A stretch of 64,000 nucleotides of DNA from Elephas maximus indicus (Eukaryota; Chordata; Mammalia; Proboscidea; Elephantidae). The stretch covers positions 2,350,924-2,414,923 of the forward strand of contig NC_064823.1 of assembly GCF_024166365.1 (NCBI RefSeq), written 5' to 3'. The first letter of the stretch is position 1, and every line of letters begins with the position of its first letter. Below, piece after piece: positions 22,480 through 31,809 of this stretch. The notes beneath the pieces were generated by a model. That model was not told where the DNA came from and made no database searches. It worked only from the letters and a program-made list of their open reading frames with translations. The position numbers and the translations under genes were made by a program.

Positions 22480-24640
22480 ATTTTCAGGCACAATACATCA
22501 TAGGCACATGTGGTAGTGTTCTGGACGTACTGTATGCACGTTTTTTTGCAGGCATCGAGGGCTTCTCTTCTGGTTTATGGGCTGTAGGTAATGAACTCAT
22601 TGTTGTACTACTTTTCCCATGACACCATTTCCTTTTGATGCTTTTATTTTTACAGGAGGCTGGAATTATGCAATGTTTCTGCTTGTGTATTCTCATATTG
22701 GTTTGGAGGTATGGTACTGGTATTATTCTGGTTTTGCTGAACCTGGAATTACTTTTTTCTGAAAAAATTCTCTTCTTCAGAAATGAGCTCTTTGAAGAAT
22801 GAAGAAAATCTAGATTATTTTCTTTACCTGAGAATGAGGGTGATTCTGAGGAGGAGTGAGATGAAGATGCCTCGGAGGAGCTTACCTGTCTTGTGGAATC
22901 TGAAGCTCATTTTGATGGTAACAACAGCGATGCTGACATGATAATAGAGGATTATAAAGCAGTTGATGTTGCAGAAGAAAGGGGCAAACCAGATGATGGT
23001 GCCTGTGACGAAAGCAAAGAAAATAAAGGTAAATGGTGCAAAGATATCTCCTACTTTGAAAATGCAAAAAAAAAAAAAAACAACTTGCTTCGGCAATATG
23101 CCAAAGTTTACCTGTACTTGACCCATGAAGATAGAGAAGTAGATTATTTTTTCGTCTGTATTTATGGAAGACATATCGGAAACTGTAAAGGGCCAAATGA
23201 ATCTTTATGTGACCCAAGAACGCACAAAGTGATGTAGAGGGCATGAGATTACAATGCCAAGTAAAAACAGGCAGCCACAACCATAGAGGAAATAAAGATG
23301 TTCATTGCTGTGCATGAACTGATGGGTATACGTGTCTTGCTGGAGCTCAGATGTTATTGGGGTGGTGACCTCCTCTTGGGTGTTACTTTGGTGGCAGACT
23401 TCATGACTACAAGATTGAAGAAACTGACCAAGAACATACACTAGAATGACCGTTCAAAAGCCATGCACAAACGAGAACATGGCTATGAGCAGCTTCACAA
23501 CTTGTACCCTATTATCAATGCTCTCAATAGTCACCTGAAAAGAGTGTGTATGCTATCAAGTGTCACGGCAGTTGATGAAAGCATGGTGCCATTCAAGGGC
23601 TGTTCATCAATAAAACAACACGTGCTAATGAAGCCTGTCAAGTGCGGGTACAAAGTTTGATGCTGGCTGACTCATGAACTGGCTTTGTAAGTCACTTTAA
23701 TGTCTATTCTGGAAAAAAAGATGTAGACCATAACTCATCTCTTTCCTCTGGTGAGAGTGTTGGACTACATCATTCATGCAACCATTCTCAAAGCCTCACT
23801 GCCTTTGAAAATTTCTTTTCCTCTCATTCTTGATGAAAAGCATGAATGAAAGGGGACTGTACGCTGTAGGTGCAGTGCCAGCAAATACAAAGGGGCAACA
23901 AGAAATGATGAAGAGGAAAGATCAATTACAGCAGGGAGAGTTTCTGTTTTGTATGAAAGGATGTGTGTTGGCAGTGAAGTGGCAGAACAATAAACCTGTG
24001 ACACTTTTGTCCATGTTCCTGAACCCAAAGGATATCAATAGAGTCAAAAGAAAGAATAAAGACATTCCTCCTCAGTAATTCCACGCCCAAGAGCAGTTGC
24101 AGAATGCGACACAATCGTGGGAGGGGTGTATGGCTGTGACTGGAGGTGGGAAAGGTACATAGCCAGAGGGTGCCCCCTCTTAAATGGTGGCATGGATTGC
24201 TGTATTTCCTTACTGACCTTGCATTGTAAATAGTTTACAATGCGGAACTGTAACTATGGGGGCAAATGTGACCAACTTCCCTTCAGGCTCACTCTCATTA
24301 GGCAGCTTGCTGTGGGCCGGGAAATCAAAAGAAGATGAAGACCCTCCTTTCTTGTGAGGAACAAGCCAGGAGTAAGTGGGGTGCTAAATGACAAATGGCT
24401 CCAACATTGGGAAGCATTTACCTTTTAAACGATCTAGAAGGCAATGCAGATGGTACGGCACTAAGAACAAGGAGATGTGAACCACAATTATGTGTAGTCA
24501 CTGCAGGGTGACTTTATGTGTTACCCCGTGTTTTCAAAAGTTTCACACAATAAAATAAAACTGCTAAGATAAAACGATTTTTTTCAGGCCTCATCCCACC
24601 TATCCTACCATAAGCGTCAGTGGGACACTTGTGTCCCATA
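22480..24640 (+). pseudogene. piggyBac-family transposase pseudogene/element relic
   Basis: Plus-strand frame pieces follow the piggyBac transposase order: FIAVHELMGIR near 23300, a DESMVPFKG block at 23574-23600 with KPVKCGYKV after it, ENFFSSHS near 23807, ERGLYAVGAVPANTKG near 23850-23890, and IVGGVYGCDW near 24117-24140 followed by a Cys- and Leu-rich segment. Catalytic Asp 1 (in DES) is retained, position 2 is Glu, and position 3 is Tyr. Stops and frameshifts separate the blocks. An acidic N-terminal region is open at 22893-23237. A perfect 8-bp palindrome lies near the 3' side (24621-24638). Candidate TTAA target sites occur at 22263 and 24694, but I could not match terminal repeats, so the ends are approximate. 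Subfamily is unassigned. Confidence 0.8.
24621..24638. repeat. 8-bp inverted repeat near the piggyBac 3' end
   Basis: TGGGACAC is followed after TT by GTGTCCCA, a perfect hairpin-forming repeat. It lies 50-60 bases inside a TTAA at 24694 and may be a subterminal repeat of the piggyBac relic. No matching copy was seen at the left end. Confidence 0.5.
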
Positions 24641-25094
24641 TAATGTTTACAAAATCCATCTTGTCTACCAAAAATTTGAAACGACTCAATGATTTAACTT
24701 GTATTCCATTACTGAAAAAAACATTATATCATCACTAACTTACTAACAAAAAATAATTCAGTGATGAAAGAGCTACTGTTTGCCAGCCTTTAAGAGAGGT
24801 CTGATAAACTGATACCTGGAATTTGGCAAAGCCAAATACAGTGAGCTGTAGCTTACTGTACACCTATTTTCTTATACAGAAAATCTGACTCCTTACTTCT
24901 CTCCTGAGAGAGGAAAAAAACTCGATAAATAAAATAAAGATACATGGATTAAGCTGAAGGTCTGGAGTTAGCCGCTTCCCCCACAAAAATCTAAGCCCCA
25001 GTTCAAAGTCAGTTGGGCATTTGGTAGTGATAGTTAAGGCGAATAATCTCCAAGTAAAGAAGCACATTGTCTTCAGGAACGTGTGTACAAGATT

Positions 25095-25268
25095 TGCAGG
25101 GGAACCGCTGCCAGTTGTGTGACCTGCAGCAAGTCGCTCAATTTCACTATGGCTCAGTTTCTTTACCTATAAATTGAAGATAATAATAGCATCTACCTAA
25201 TAGGAAAGTTGTGAGGACTTAAGATAATACCTGCAAGCTGTTTAGTGCAGAGGCTGGCACAAAAGTCA
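25095..25268 (+). mobile_element. MIR element
   Basis: GTTGTGTGACCTGCAGCAAG, CTCAGTTTCTTTACCTATAA and GTTGTGAGGACTTAAGATAA follow the sense MIR consensus. Confidence 0.82.
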
Positions 25269-25276
25269 ATCACTAC

Positions 25277-25430
25277 CCAGCTGTGGTGGCGCAGTGGTTA
25301 AAAGCTCCGCTGCTAACCAAAAGGTTAGCAGTTAGAATCCACCAGCCGCTCCTTGGAAACCCTGTGGAGCAGTTCCACTCTGTCCTATAGGGTCGCTATG
25401 AGCGGAATTGACTGGACCGCAACGGGTTAC
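25277..25430 (+). mobile_element. AfroSINE
   Basis: A plus-strand copy from CCAGCTGTGGTGGCGCAGTG to GGACCGCAACGGGTT, lying 280 bases upstream of the MGAT4D start codon. Confidence 0.92.
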
Positions 25431-25539
25431 AATATGAATATCTGTATTGAGTACCTACTACGTGCCAGGCAGGGTGGCGTTTTCCCATAATTTATCGCTT
25501 TTAACCACCTGCAGCCCTAGCAAGCGGTTCAGTGCCGAA

Positions 25540-26050
25540 CCATGGGATAGAATGCAAAGGTGCAGAAGTTCTCCGAGAGGGCGGGGTGCTTGGGTCGGGT
25601 GCGACAAAGGAGGCAGACGGGCGGGGCCGTAAGGGCGCGCCTCTAGGGCCACAGGCGCTCGGTCCCCGCAGTGCCGGCGCTGCCTGCTCCTTCCGCCAGG
25701 CCTGCGCCATGAGGAGCAAGCACCTCAACTTGCTGATCGCGCTCGTCGCCGGCACGCTGTTCAGCTTCTCCTGCTTCTGCATCTCCAGGATGACTCAAAT
25801 CAGTAAGCAGCCGGTGGCTCTCACACCTCCGCGGCCTCGGGGCTCCGGGAGAGCCGGGGCGGGCGGGGTCGGAAAGAAAGGGCGCGACGGGGGATGCTGG
25901 CGGCGGTCGCCTGCCCTGGTAATAGGACAACCGCGTGTGTGCTTTACAGATGTGATCCCCGCCCCACGCCCTGTACCGCCGGCGGTTAAGCTCTAACGGG
26001 CGCCCAGGTCTACTCCAGGGCAGCCGGCCCTGCCCAGGCGCGCGCTTGCT
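25540..26050 (+). promoter_or_regulatory. CpG island, probable MGAT4D promoter
   Basis: A CpG-rich block surrounds the MGAT4D start codon at 25709 and extends into intron 1. GC content falls sharply on both sides. It includes GGGCGGGG-type Sp1-like boxes (about 25620 and 25860) and no clear TATA box. The transcription start is inferred to lie shortly upstream of 25709. MGAT4D is described as testis-enriched in mouse, so a CpG promoter here does not by itself imply broad expression. Confidence 0.65.
25709..25802 (+). CDS. MGAT4D: MGAT4D exon 1 coding part: cytoplasmic tail and signal anchor
   Basis: MGAT4D (GnT1IP) is a type II Golgi membrane protein of the GnT-IV family; the mouse protein is reported to inhibit MGAT1 in spermatogenesis. 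The ATG at 25709 opens a 31-codon frame: a short basic start (MRSK), then a hydrophobic segment at about residues 6-25 (LNLLIALVAGTLFSFSCF) that forms the signal anchor, then SRMTQI. The exon ends in phase 1 at a GTAAGC donor (25803). Exon 2 continues with SNQLINC, matching the family sequence. The nearest upstream gene is ELMOD2 in divergent orientation. The start codon is supported by family resemblance and position in the CpG island. Confidence 0.92.
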
Positions 26051-26319
26051 AACGGATTTGGCCTGCGGGGGCCTCCAGCCCGCCAGCCCAAAGGACTTCT
26101 CTGTGTGTGTCCCTTTCTTCTCTAAGGCTGGAGGGCCCAATCTGTGCCCCAGCTTCCGCTCCCCTTCCCTTCTTTCCTCCCCACCCTTTCCAGACGTGTC
26201 CGAATGTCTGATTTCAAGAACTCCAACACAGCCAACATCTTTCCTCTTTGTGGTCTTGGTTCTGTTATTGGGCTACACTCCAAGGCTCCCTATTTTTGTG
26301 AAGCTCAAAGCGGGTAGGA

Positions 26320-26486
26320 TGAGGAACCCAAACCGGCTGCCCTCAAGTCGATTCCAACTCATAGCAACCCTATAGAACGTAGTAGATCTGACCCATAGGG
26401 TTTCCACGAAGTGCCTGGTGGATTCGAACTGCCTACCCTTTGGTTAGCAGCCGTAGCTCTTAACCACTATGCCACCAGGGTTTCCT
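26320..26486 (-). mobile_element. AfroSINE
   Basis: A complete minus-strand copy near the 5' end of MGAT4D intron 1, ending TGCCACCAGGGTTTCC. Confidence 0.93.
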
Positions 26487-26627
26487 AGGACGAGGAAGAG
26501 GGAGATAACTGACAGTTTAGAGCACTGATATAGCACCATTAACATTCTTGAATGGACTATACCTCTTGCGTTAACTACAGCAAGAAACGCAGCAACATTT
26601 CAATTTTTTGATGTCTGTAGAGCTACG

Positions 26628-26778
26628 GGAAACCGTGGTAGCGTAGTGGTTAAGAGCTTCGGCTGCTAAACCAAAAGGTCAGTAGTTCGCTCCTTGGAAA
26701 CCGTATGGGGCAGTTCTACTCTGTCATATAGGGTTGCAATGAGTCGGAATTGACTCGACGGCAACGGGTTTGGTTTTC
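26628..26778 (+). mobile_element. AfroSINE, first of three in a row
   Basis: A plus-strand copy with a short deletion around the B box (AGTAGTTCGCTCC) and an intact tail ending GGGTTTGGTTTT. Confidence 0.92.
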
Positions 26779-26785
26779 GAGTATA

Positions 26786-26925
26786 GAGCTACAGCTGGTA
26801 ACCAAAAGGTTGGTGGTTCGAATCCACCAGGCGCTCATTGGAAACTCTGTGGGGCAGTTCTACTCTGTCCTGTAGGGTCGCTATGAGTAGGAATCGACTC
26901 GATGGCGACGGGATTTTGGTTTTAT
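26786..26925 (+). mobile_element. AfroSINE, head-truncated, second of three
   Basis: It starts within the head at AGAGCTACAGCTGGTAACC and has a complete tail. Confidence 0.9.
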
Positions 26926-26933
26926 AGGGTTAC

Positions 26934-27095
26934 AGGGGCTCTGGTGGCATAGTGGTTAAGTGTTTGGCTGCTAACGGAAAGATTGGCTGTTGGAATCCAC
27001 CAGCAGCTCCTTGGAAACCCTATGGAGCAGATCTGCTCTGTCCTATAGGGTTGCTGTGAGTTGGAATCAACTCTACAGCGATGGTCTTTTGGTTT
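26934..27095 (+). mobile_element. AfroSINE, third of three
   Basis: A complete plus-strand copy with more substitutions than its neighbours, so the row is not a simple recent tandem duplication. Confidence 0.92.
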
Positions 27096-27289
27096 ATAGG
27101 GTTGCCAAACTAAAAAAAAAGCCAAACTAGCTAATAAAAATACAGGTCGCTCAGTTAGATTTAAATTTCAAGTCATAATTTGATTTTGGGACTTACTTAT
27201 ACTAAAAATTTTTTTGTGTGTGGGTTTAATCAGAAATTCAGATTTAACTGGGTGTCCTGTATTTTATCTGGCAACCCTAGTTCATAGTG

Positions 27290-27780
27290 TAAAATTTTAG
27301 TGTTGTAGGTTAGGCGTTAGGTGTACAAAACAAAAAAACCTTTCAAGGAGCTTACATTCTGGTTGGCAAAACAAACAATAAATGAAAGCTGTCATTACTG
27401 TATGATGTCACTGGTGGTAGGGAGGGAAAGTGCTTTTTTTAAAAGGGTTATCAGAGAAAGATTTTCTGAGAAGGTTATATTTGAGCAGATTCCTGAATGA
27501 AGTCAGGAAGCATCGTATGTGGATATCTGGGAGAACAGTTTTCTAGGCAAAGGGAAAAACAAGTGCAAAGGCACTGAGGTGGAATCGGCTTGAGATGTTT
27601 AAGAAACAGCCAGGAGACCAGTGTGAACAAGAAGGAGAGTGGTAGAAGATGAGATCATGGGGCCATAGTAAGGACTATGGATTTTATTCCGATAAGATAG
27701 GAAGCCGTTGGAGAGTTTTGCGCAGAAGGGTGATGTGATCTTATAGGAACATTTAAAAATTACTGGGTGTGCACTATGAA
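27290..27780. other. Old interspersed repeat, family unassigned
   Basis: AGGAGCTTACATTCTGGTTG, TGCAAAGGCACTGAGGTGGA and AGGAAGCCGTTGGAGAGTTTT are typical of an old mammalian repeat. Similar wording occurs at 20160-20620. Confidence 0.45.
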
Positions 27781-27825
27781 AGAATGAGTAGAATCATGGA
27801 ATGCTCCAAGAATTTTTGGTTTTAA

Positions 27826-27973
27826 ACCAGCGTTTCTCAGTCTCAGCGCTATTGACATTTTGTGCCAGGTAATTCTTTGTTGTATGGGGCTGTCCTGTAC
27901 ATTGTAGGATGGTTTAGCATACACTGTATGTTTACCCAGTAGAGATCAATCACACACCACTCCCAAACGTGGG
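27826..27973 (-). mobile_element. MER5A-like hAT MITE, first part
   Basis: GTTTCTCAGTCTCAGCGCTA and GGGGCTGTCCTGTACATTGT match the reverse complement of the MER5A consensus. It is interrupted at 27973 by an LTR. Confidence 0.82.
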
Positions 27974-28516
27974 TGTCTTAGGCTAGGTTCTTTAGAGAAG
28001 CAAAACTAGTAAAGTGTATAAATATATATATAAAGAGAGAGATTTATATCAAGGATACAGCTCATGTGATTGTAGAGGCTGGAACATCCCAAGGTCATGG
28101 ATCACTGTAGAGGCTGCTCCTGATTCAGGTAGCTTCATGGGCTGGTGAACCAAGATCGGCAGGACTCTTGCTCACAGGCTGTGAAGATCAATGAATCCCT
28201 AGATCGGCAGGTAAACTGCTAGCTCAGGTCCCAAGAACCAGAGGTCAGATGAATAAGAGGCAGCTGCAGGATCCAGAACAAGCCAAAAGCCTTGGCAAGG
28301 TGAGCAGAAAGGAAGTAGGTGGCAGAGGGCAAAGACATGAAGATTGAGGGGCGGTGAGCCGCCACAGGCCCTGCCCCTGTTGGTACCACTCAGGATACTC
28401 CACCAGGGGGTGATTACATATCAGATTTCAACAGGGAAGTGATCACAACATTATACAGCTGCCAAAACACTGAGAATCATGGCCTAGCCAAGTTTTTGAC
28501 AGTCTTAACCATCGGA
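27974..28516 (-). repeat. ERVL-type LTR with GTGGG target duplication
   Basis: The LTR starts TGTCTTAGGCTAGG and ends in a block whose reverse complement resembles TGTGATGGTTAAT, with CTTGGCTAGGCCATGATTC inside. GTGGG flanks both ends (27969-27973 and 28517-28521), the 5-bp duplication typical of ERVL. It splits a MER5A-like element. Confidence 0.78.
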
Positions 28517-28521
28517 GTGGG

Positions 28522-28600
28522 ACAATCAAAAATGTCTCCAGACATTGCCAAATGTCTCCTGGAGCGCAGAATTGCCAAGGGTGAGAACCACTTGTTTAAA
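28522..28600 (-). mobile_element. MER5A-like hAT MITE, second part
   Basis: ATGTCTCCAGACATTGCCAA and the terminal GGGTGAGAACCACT complete the element begun at 27826. Confidence 0.82.
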
Positions 28601-28725
28601 CAATTGGAGAAATGGATTTACCATTCACTGAAGTGGTGAAAGCTTAGGGAGGGGCAGATTTAGAGGGGACAAAACTCAATATTTCTGTTAAGTATGAGGT
28701 GGCTATTAAAACCAAAAAAACAACA

Positions 28726-28870
28726 GCAAAAACCCAACCCTATTGCCACTGAGTCAATTTCGAATCACAGCAACCCTGTAAGACAGAGTAGAACTACCCC
28801 ATAGGGTTTCCAAGGAGTGGCTATGGATTTGAACTGCTGACCTTTTGGTTAGCAGTCTGAGCCACCCCAA
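28726..28870 (-). mobile_element. AfroSINE, incomplete
   Basis: A minus-strand copy with part of the head missing after GTTAGCAGTCTGAGCC. Confidence 0.9.
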
Positions 28871-28885
28871 TTAAAATGTTGAATA

Positions 28886-28932
28886 AAACCAGACCAAACC
28901 AAACCCAACCCATTGCCTTCAAGTCGATTCCC
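28886..28932 (-). mobile_element. AfroSINE tail fragment
   Basis: Only the tail (AAACCAAACCCAACCCATTG to AAGTCGATTCCC) is present. Confidence 0.8.
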
Positions 28933-29105
28933 GCAGTCGTATATATTAGTCTGAGTCAGCATTGGAGATACATGCTAAGTGAAAGTAGACCATCACAAAA
29001 GTCTACATATTGTAGGATTTCATTTATACAAAATGTTCAGAATAGGCAAATTCATAGAGACAGAAAGTAGATTAGGTTGCCTAGGGCTGGAGTGATAATG
29101 GAATT
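28933..29105 (+). mobile_element. L1 3' fragment
   Basis: TGCTAAGTGAAAGTAGACC and ATAGAGACAGAAAGTAGATT are L1 3'-region sequence, homologous to 33000-33115. Confidence 0.75.
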
Positions 29106-29108
29106 TAG

Positions 29109-29136
29109 AGGCTCCCCCCCCGCCCCCGCCGCCAGC
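29109..29136. repeat. C-rich tract
   Basis: A CCCCCCCCGCCCCCGCC run after L1 3' sequence, the only such C run in the intron. Confidence 0.85.
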
Positions 29137-29387
29137 CCCAGTATATAGATGGTATGCAAAACCATGAGGTCACCTAGAGAGTGGATATAACAGAGAAGAG
29201 TTCCAAGGATTGAGCCCTGGGGCATTCCAGTATTTCAAAATCAAGGAAAAACTAGGAAACTGAGAAGGTGAAGTCCAAGTATTTCAAGGAGGAGAGTGTG
29301 AATTATATTGACACCTTAAGTTCTCTCTCCAGTGCGGTAAGAAAAAGCCATTCCACTCCACAGGCCTCGAGGTCATCAGAAAAACAA

Positions 29388-29562
29388 AAAAACCCAAACC
29401 TACTGCCATCGAGTCGATTCCAACTCATAGCAACCCTACAGGACAGAGTAGAACTGCCCCATGGGGTTTCTAAAGCTATAAATCTTTACGTAAGCAGCGT
29501 GCCACGTCCTTTTTCCCATGGGGTTCGAACCGTTGACCTTTTGGTTAGCAGCCAAGTGCTTT
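29388..29562 (-). mobile_element. AfroSINE, longer variant
   Basis: A minus-strand copy with the extra internal CTATAAATCTTTACG section, ending inside the head. Confidence 0.9.
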
Positions 29563-29683
29563 AAAGGTGAATTGGAGCAGCCACTTCATCTTCTAGGGGC
29601 TCAATTTGAGTAGGTACTTCATCCCAGTCAGCTACTGGCGATAATTTAAGATGACTGTTTTGCCAGTGTATACCATGGACTTT

Positions 29684-29887
29684 TGTTATTAGTTGCAATT
29701 GAGCTGATGTTGCCTTATGGTGACCCCATGTGTGCAGAGTAAAACTGTTCCACAGGATTTTCAAGGCCATGACCTTTTGGGAGCAGATCTCCAGGCCTGT
29801 CTTTTGAGGCACCTCTGGGTGGATTAAAACAGCCAACCCTTTGGTTAGCAGTTGAGGGGTTAACCGTTCGTGCCACCCAGGAACTCC
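29684..29887 (-). mobile_element. AfroSINE, older long variant
   Basis: It shows the same expanded organisation as 14234-14437, from TGTTATTAGTTGCAATTG to GCCACCCAGGAACTCC. Confidence 0.86.
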
Positions 29888-30042
29888 TCATATCACGGGC
29901 TGCCTACATTCTATTCACCACTGGCAGTGAGGTGGGCGGGTGATCACTACATTCCAGGGTAGTAGGACAGATAGCCTCCAAGGCCACTCCACATTGCTCC
30001 GGTTTCTCACATCATGGTAGTCTTAGCAAAGTTGTACTTTTT

Positions 30043-30180
30043 ATAGCTCAGGCTGCTAACCGAAAGTTCAGCAGTTCGAATCCACCAGCTGCTCCTTGAA
30101 AACCCTATGGGGCATTTCTGCTCTGTTATATAGGGCCATTATGAGTTAGAATCGACTAGCTGGCAATGGATTTTTTTTTT
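30043..30180 (+). mobile_element. AfroSINE, head-truncated
   Basis: It begins AGCTCAGGCTGCTAACCG and ends in a T-rich tail after GCTGGCAATGG. Confidence 0.88.
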
Positions 30181-30192
30181 TTAACCCTCCAA

Positions 30193-30382
30193 AAGGAGCT
30201 CCTGGGTAGTGCAAATGGTTAATACACTCAGCTTCTAACAAAAGATCTGAGATTTGAATCCACCCAGAGGTGACTTGGAAGGCCTGGGAGTCTACTTCCA
30301 AAAAAATCTGCCAATGAAACTCTATGGAGCATAGCTCTATTTTGATACACATGGGTTCACCATGAGTTGGAATTGATTCAGT
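30193..30382 (+). mobile_element. AfroSINE, older long variant
   Basis: A plus-strand copy beginning GGAGCTCCTGGGTAGTGC, with the body found also in the split element at 47968/48576. Confidence 0.82.
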
Positions 30383-30399
30383 TACTTTTAAAAAGGCAG

Positions 30400-31300
30400 G
30401 AAGTGCAAACTGTCAGGCCAGTTAAGGGCGGCACCACAAACTAGTACTGCGTTACTTCTGCCATATTGTAATAATGAAAGCCATTACAGGGCCCACCCAT
30501 ATTCAAGGGAGTGGAGAAATTGACTTTACCTTGTGATAGGTGACTGGCAAGGTCACATTGTGCAACAGTTGATATGGGTGATAATGTTGCAGCCATCTTT
30601 TGCAAATATAATCTGCTACACCGCTCCTTCCTTGTGTTTTCCCTATGATGGTGGAATGGGAAGAAGAAGTTGAAGACCCAAAGATTTTTCTTTTTTTTGT
30701 GATGGCAGCATGTCGTTTTGATTTCTCTGGAAGATACCTCTGTGTGGCAGACATCCAAATGCTGGCTCTCTTTTGAGGTAGTTTGTGACTTCTTCTGAGG
30801 ACCAGTTGTGGTCTTCCCACTGCCCATTCCCTGGAGTGGGATAACCATCTCCTGCTTGAGCTCCTTCTCTCCTGCTCTGCCCTTCCACAGCCTCTTGCTG
30901 CTAGGATTCCCTTGTTTAGCAGGTGACTGTCTTGCAGTCAAAAAGATTAGAGGATATTATGAATAACTTTACACAGTTATATTTGTTATTTTACTTAAAA
31001 TAGTCAAATTCTTTGAAAAATACAGTGCACCAAAGCTAGCAAACGAAGAAATATGAGCTCTAAATAGTGTAATATCAAAGAAATCGCATCTGTTTTAAAA
31101 GCCTTCTTACAAGGAAAATTCCAGATACAGATTCTTCCAAATATTTAAGAAAAAAATAACCACAACCTTTCATAAACTCTTCAAAAAAATAAAAAAAGCA
31201 AGAAACACTTGCCAGTTTTTTGTTTTGTTTTGTTTTGTTAGACCAGCATAACCTTGATTCCAAAATCTGAAAAGATTATAAGAAAATCACACATATATCT
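30400..31300. other. MGAT4D intron 1, no supported gene
   Basis: Overlapping minus-strand frames of 166, 105 and 81 codons occupy 30441-30941. Overlap in three frames without splice sites or a known domain suggests chance or repeat-derived openness. Confidence 0.45.
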
Positions 31301-31320
31301 CTCTCATGAACATAAGTGCA

Positions 31321-31475
31321 AAGCCAAAACCAAACCCACTGCCATCAAGTCAATTCCAGCTCATAGCAACCCTATAGGACAGAGTAGAACTGCCCCATAG
31401 AGTGCCTGGTTGGTTTGAACTTTTGAGCTCTTGGTTAGCAGCTGTAGCACTTAACCACTATGCCACCACGGTTTC
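31321..31475 (-). mobile_element. AfroSINE with 14-bp target duplication
   Basis: A minus-strand copy flanked by perfect TGAACATAAGTGCA repeats at 31307-31320 and 31476-31489. Confidence 0.95.
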
Positions 31476-31610
31476 TGAACATAAGTGCAGTAAACTTAAA
31501 GGCAAATTAGCAGGCAGAACTCAGTGATATGTAAAAAAGATAACCTATTGAAACCAAGTTGGGTTTATTCCAGGAATGGAAGTAAAATAATCAATGTTAT
31601 TCATTAAAGT

Positions 31611-31783
31611 GAGCCCTGGTGGCTCAGTGGTTAAGAGCTCGGCTGCTAACCAAAAGGTTGGCATTTCGAATTCACCAGCTGCCCCTTGGAAGCCCTATGG
31701 GGCAGTTCTACTCTGTCCTGTAAGGTCACTATGAGTCGGAATCAACTCAAAGGCAACAGGTTTTTTTTTTTTTTTTTTTTTTG
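31611..31783 (+). mobile_element. AfroSINE with long T tail
   Basis: A plus-strand copy from GAGCCCTGGTGGCTCAGTGG; its tail ends in about 23 T residues. Confidence 0.93.
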
Positions 31784-31809
31784 TGGATTCAAGAATAGAG
31801 GGTAAAAAT

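Noticed and set aside
22824-23280. 116- and 132-codon minus-strand frames
   Set aside because: They are antisense to the piggyBac N-terminal region and reflect its open sense frame.
25501-26140. Frames of 93-165 codons overlapping MGAT4D exon 1
   Set aside because: They result from GC-rich composition; only the 31-codon start with a donor and matching exon 2 is supported.
30441-30941. 166-codon minus-strand frame in MGAT4D intron 1
   Set aside because: Two other overlapping frames are equally open, no known domain is seen, and the region lacks exon signals. Considered repeat-derived or chance.
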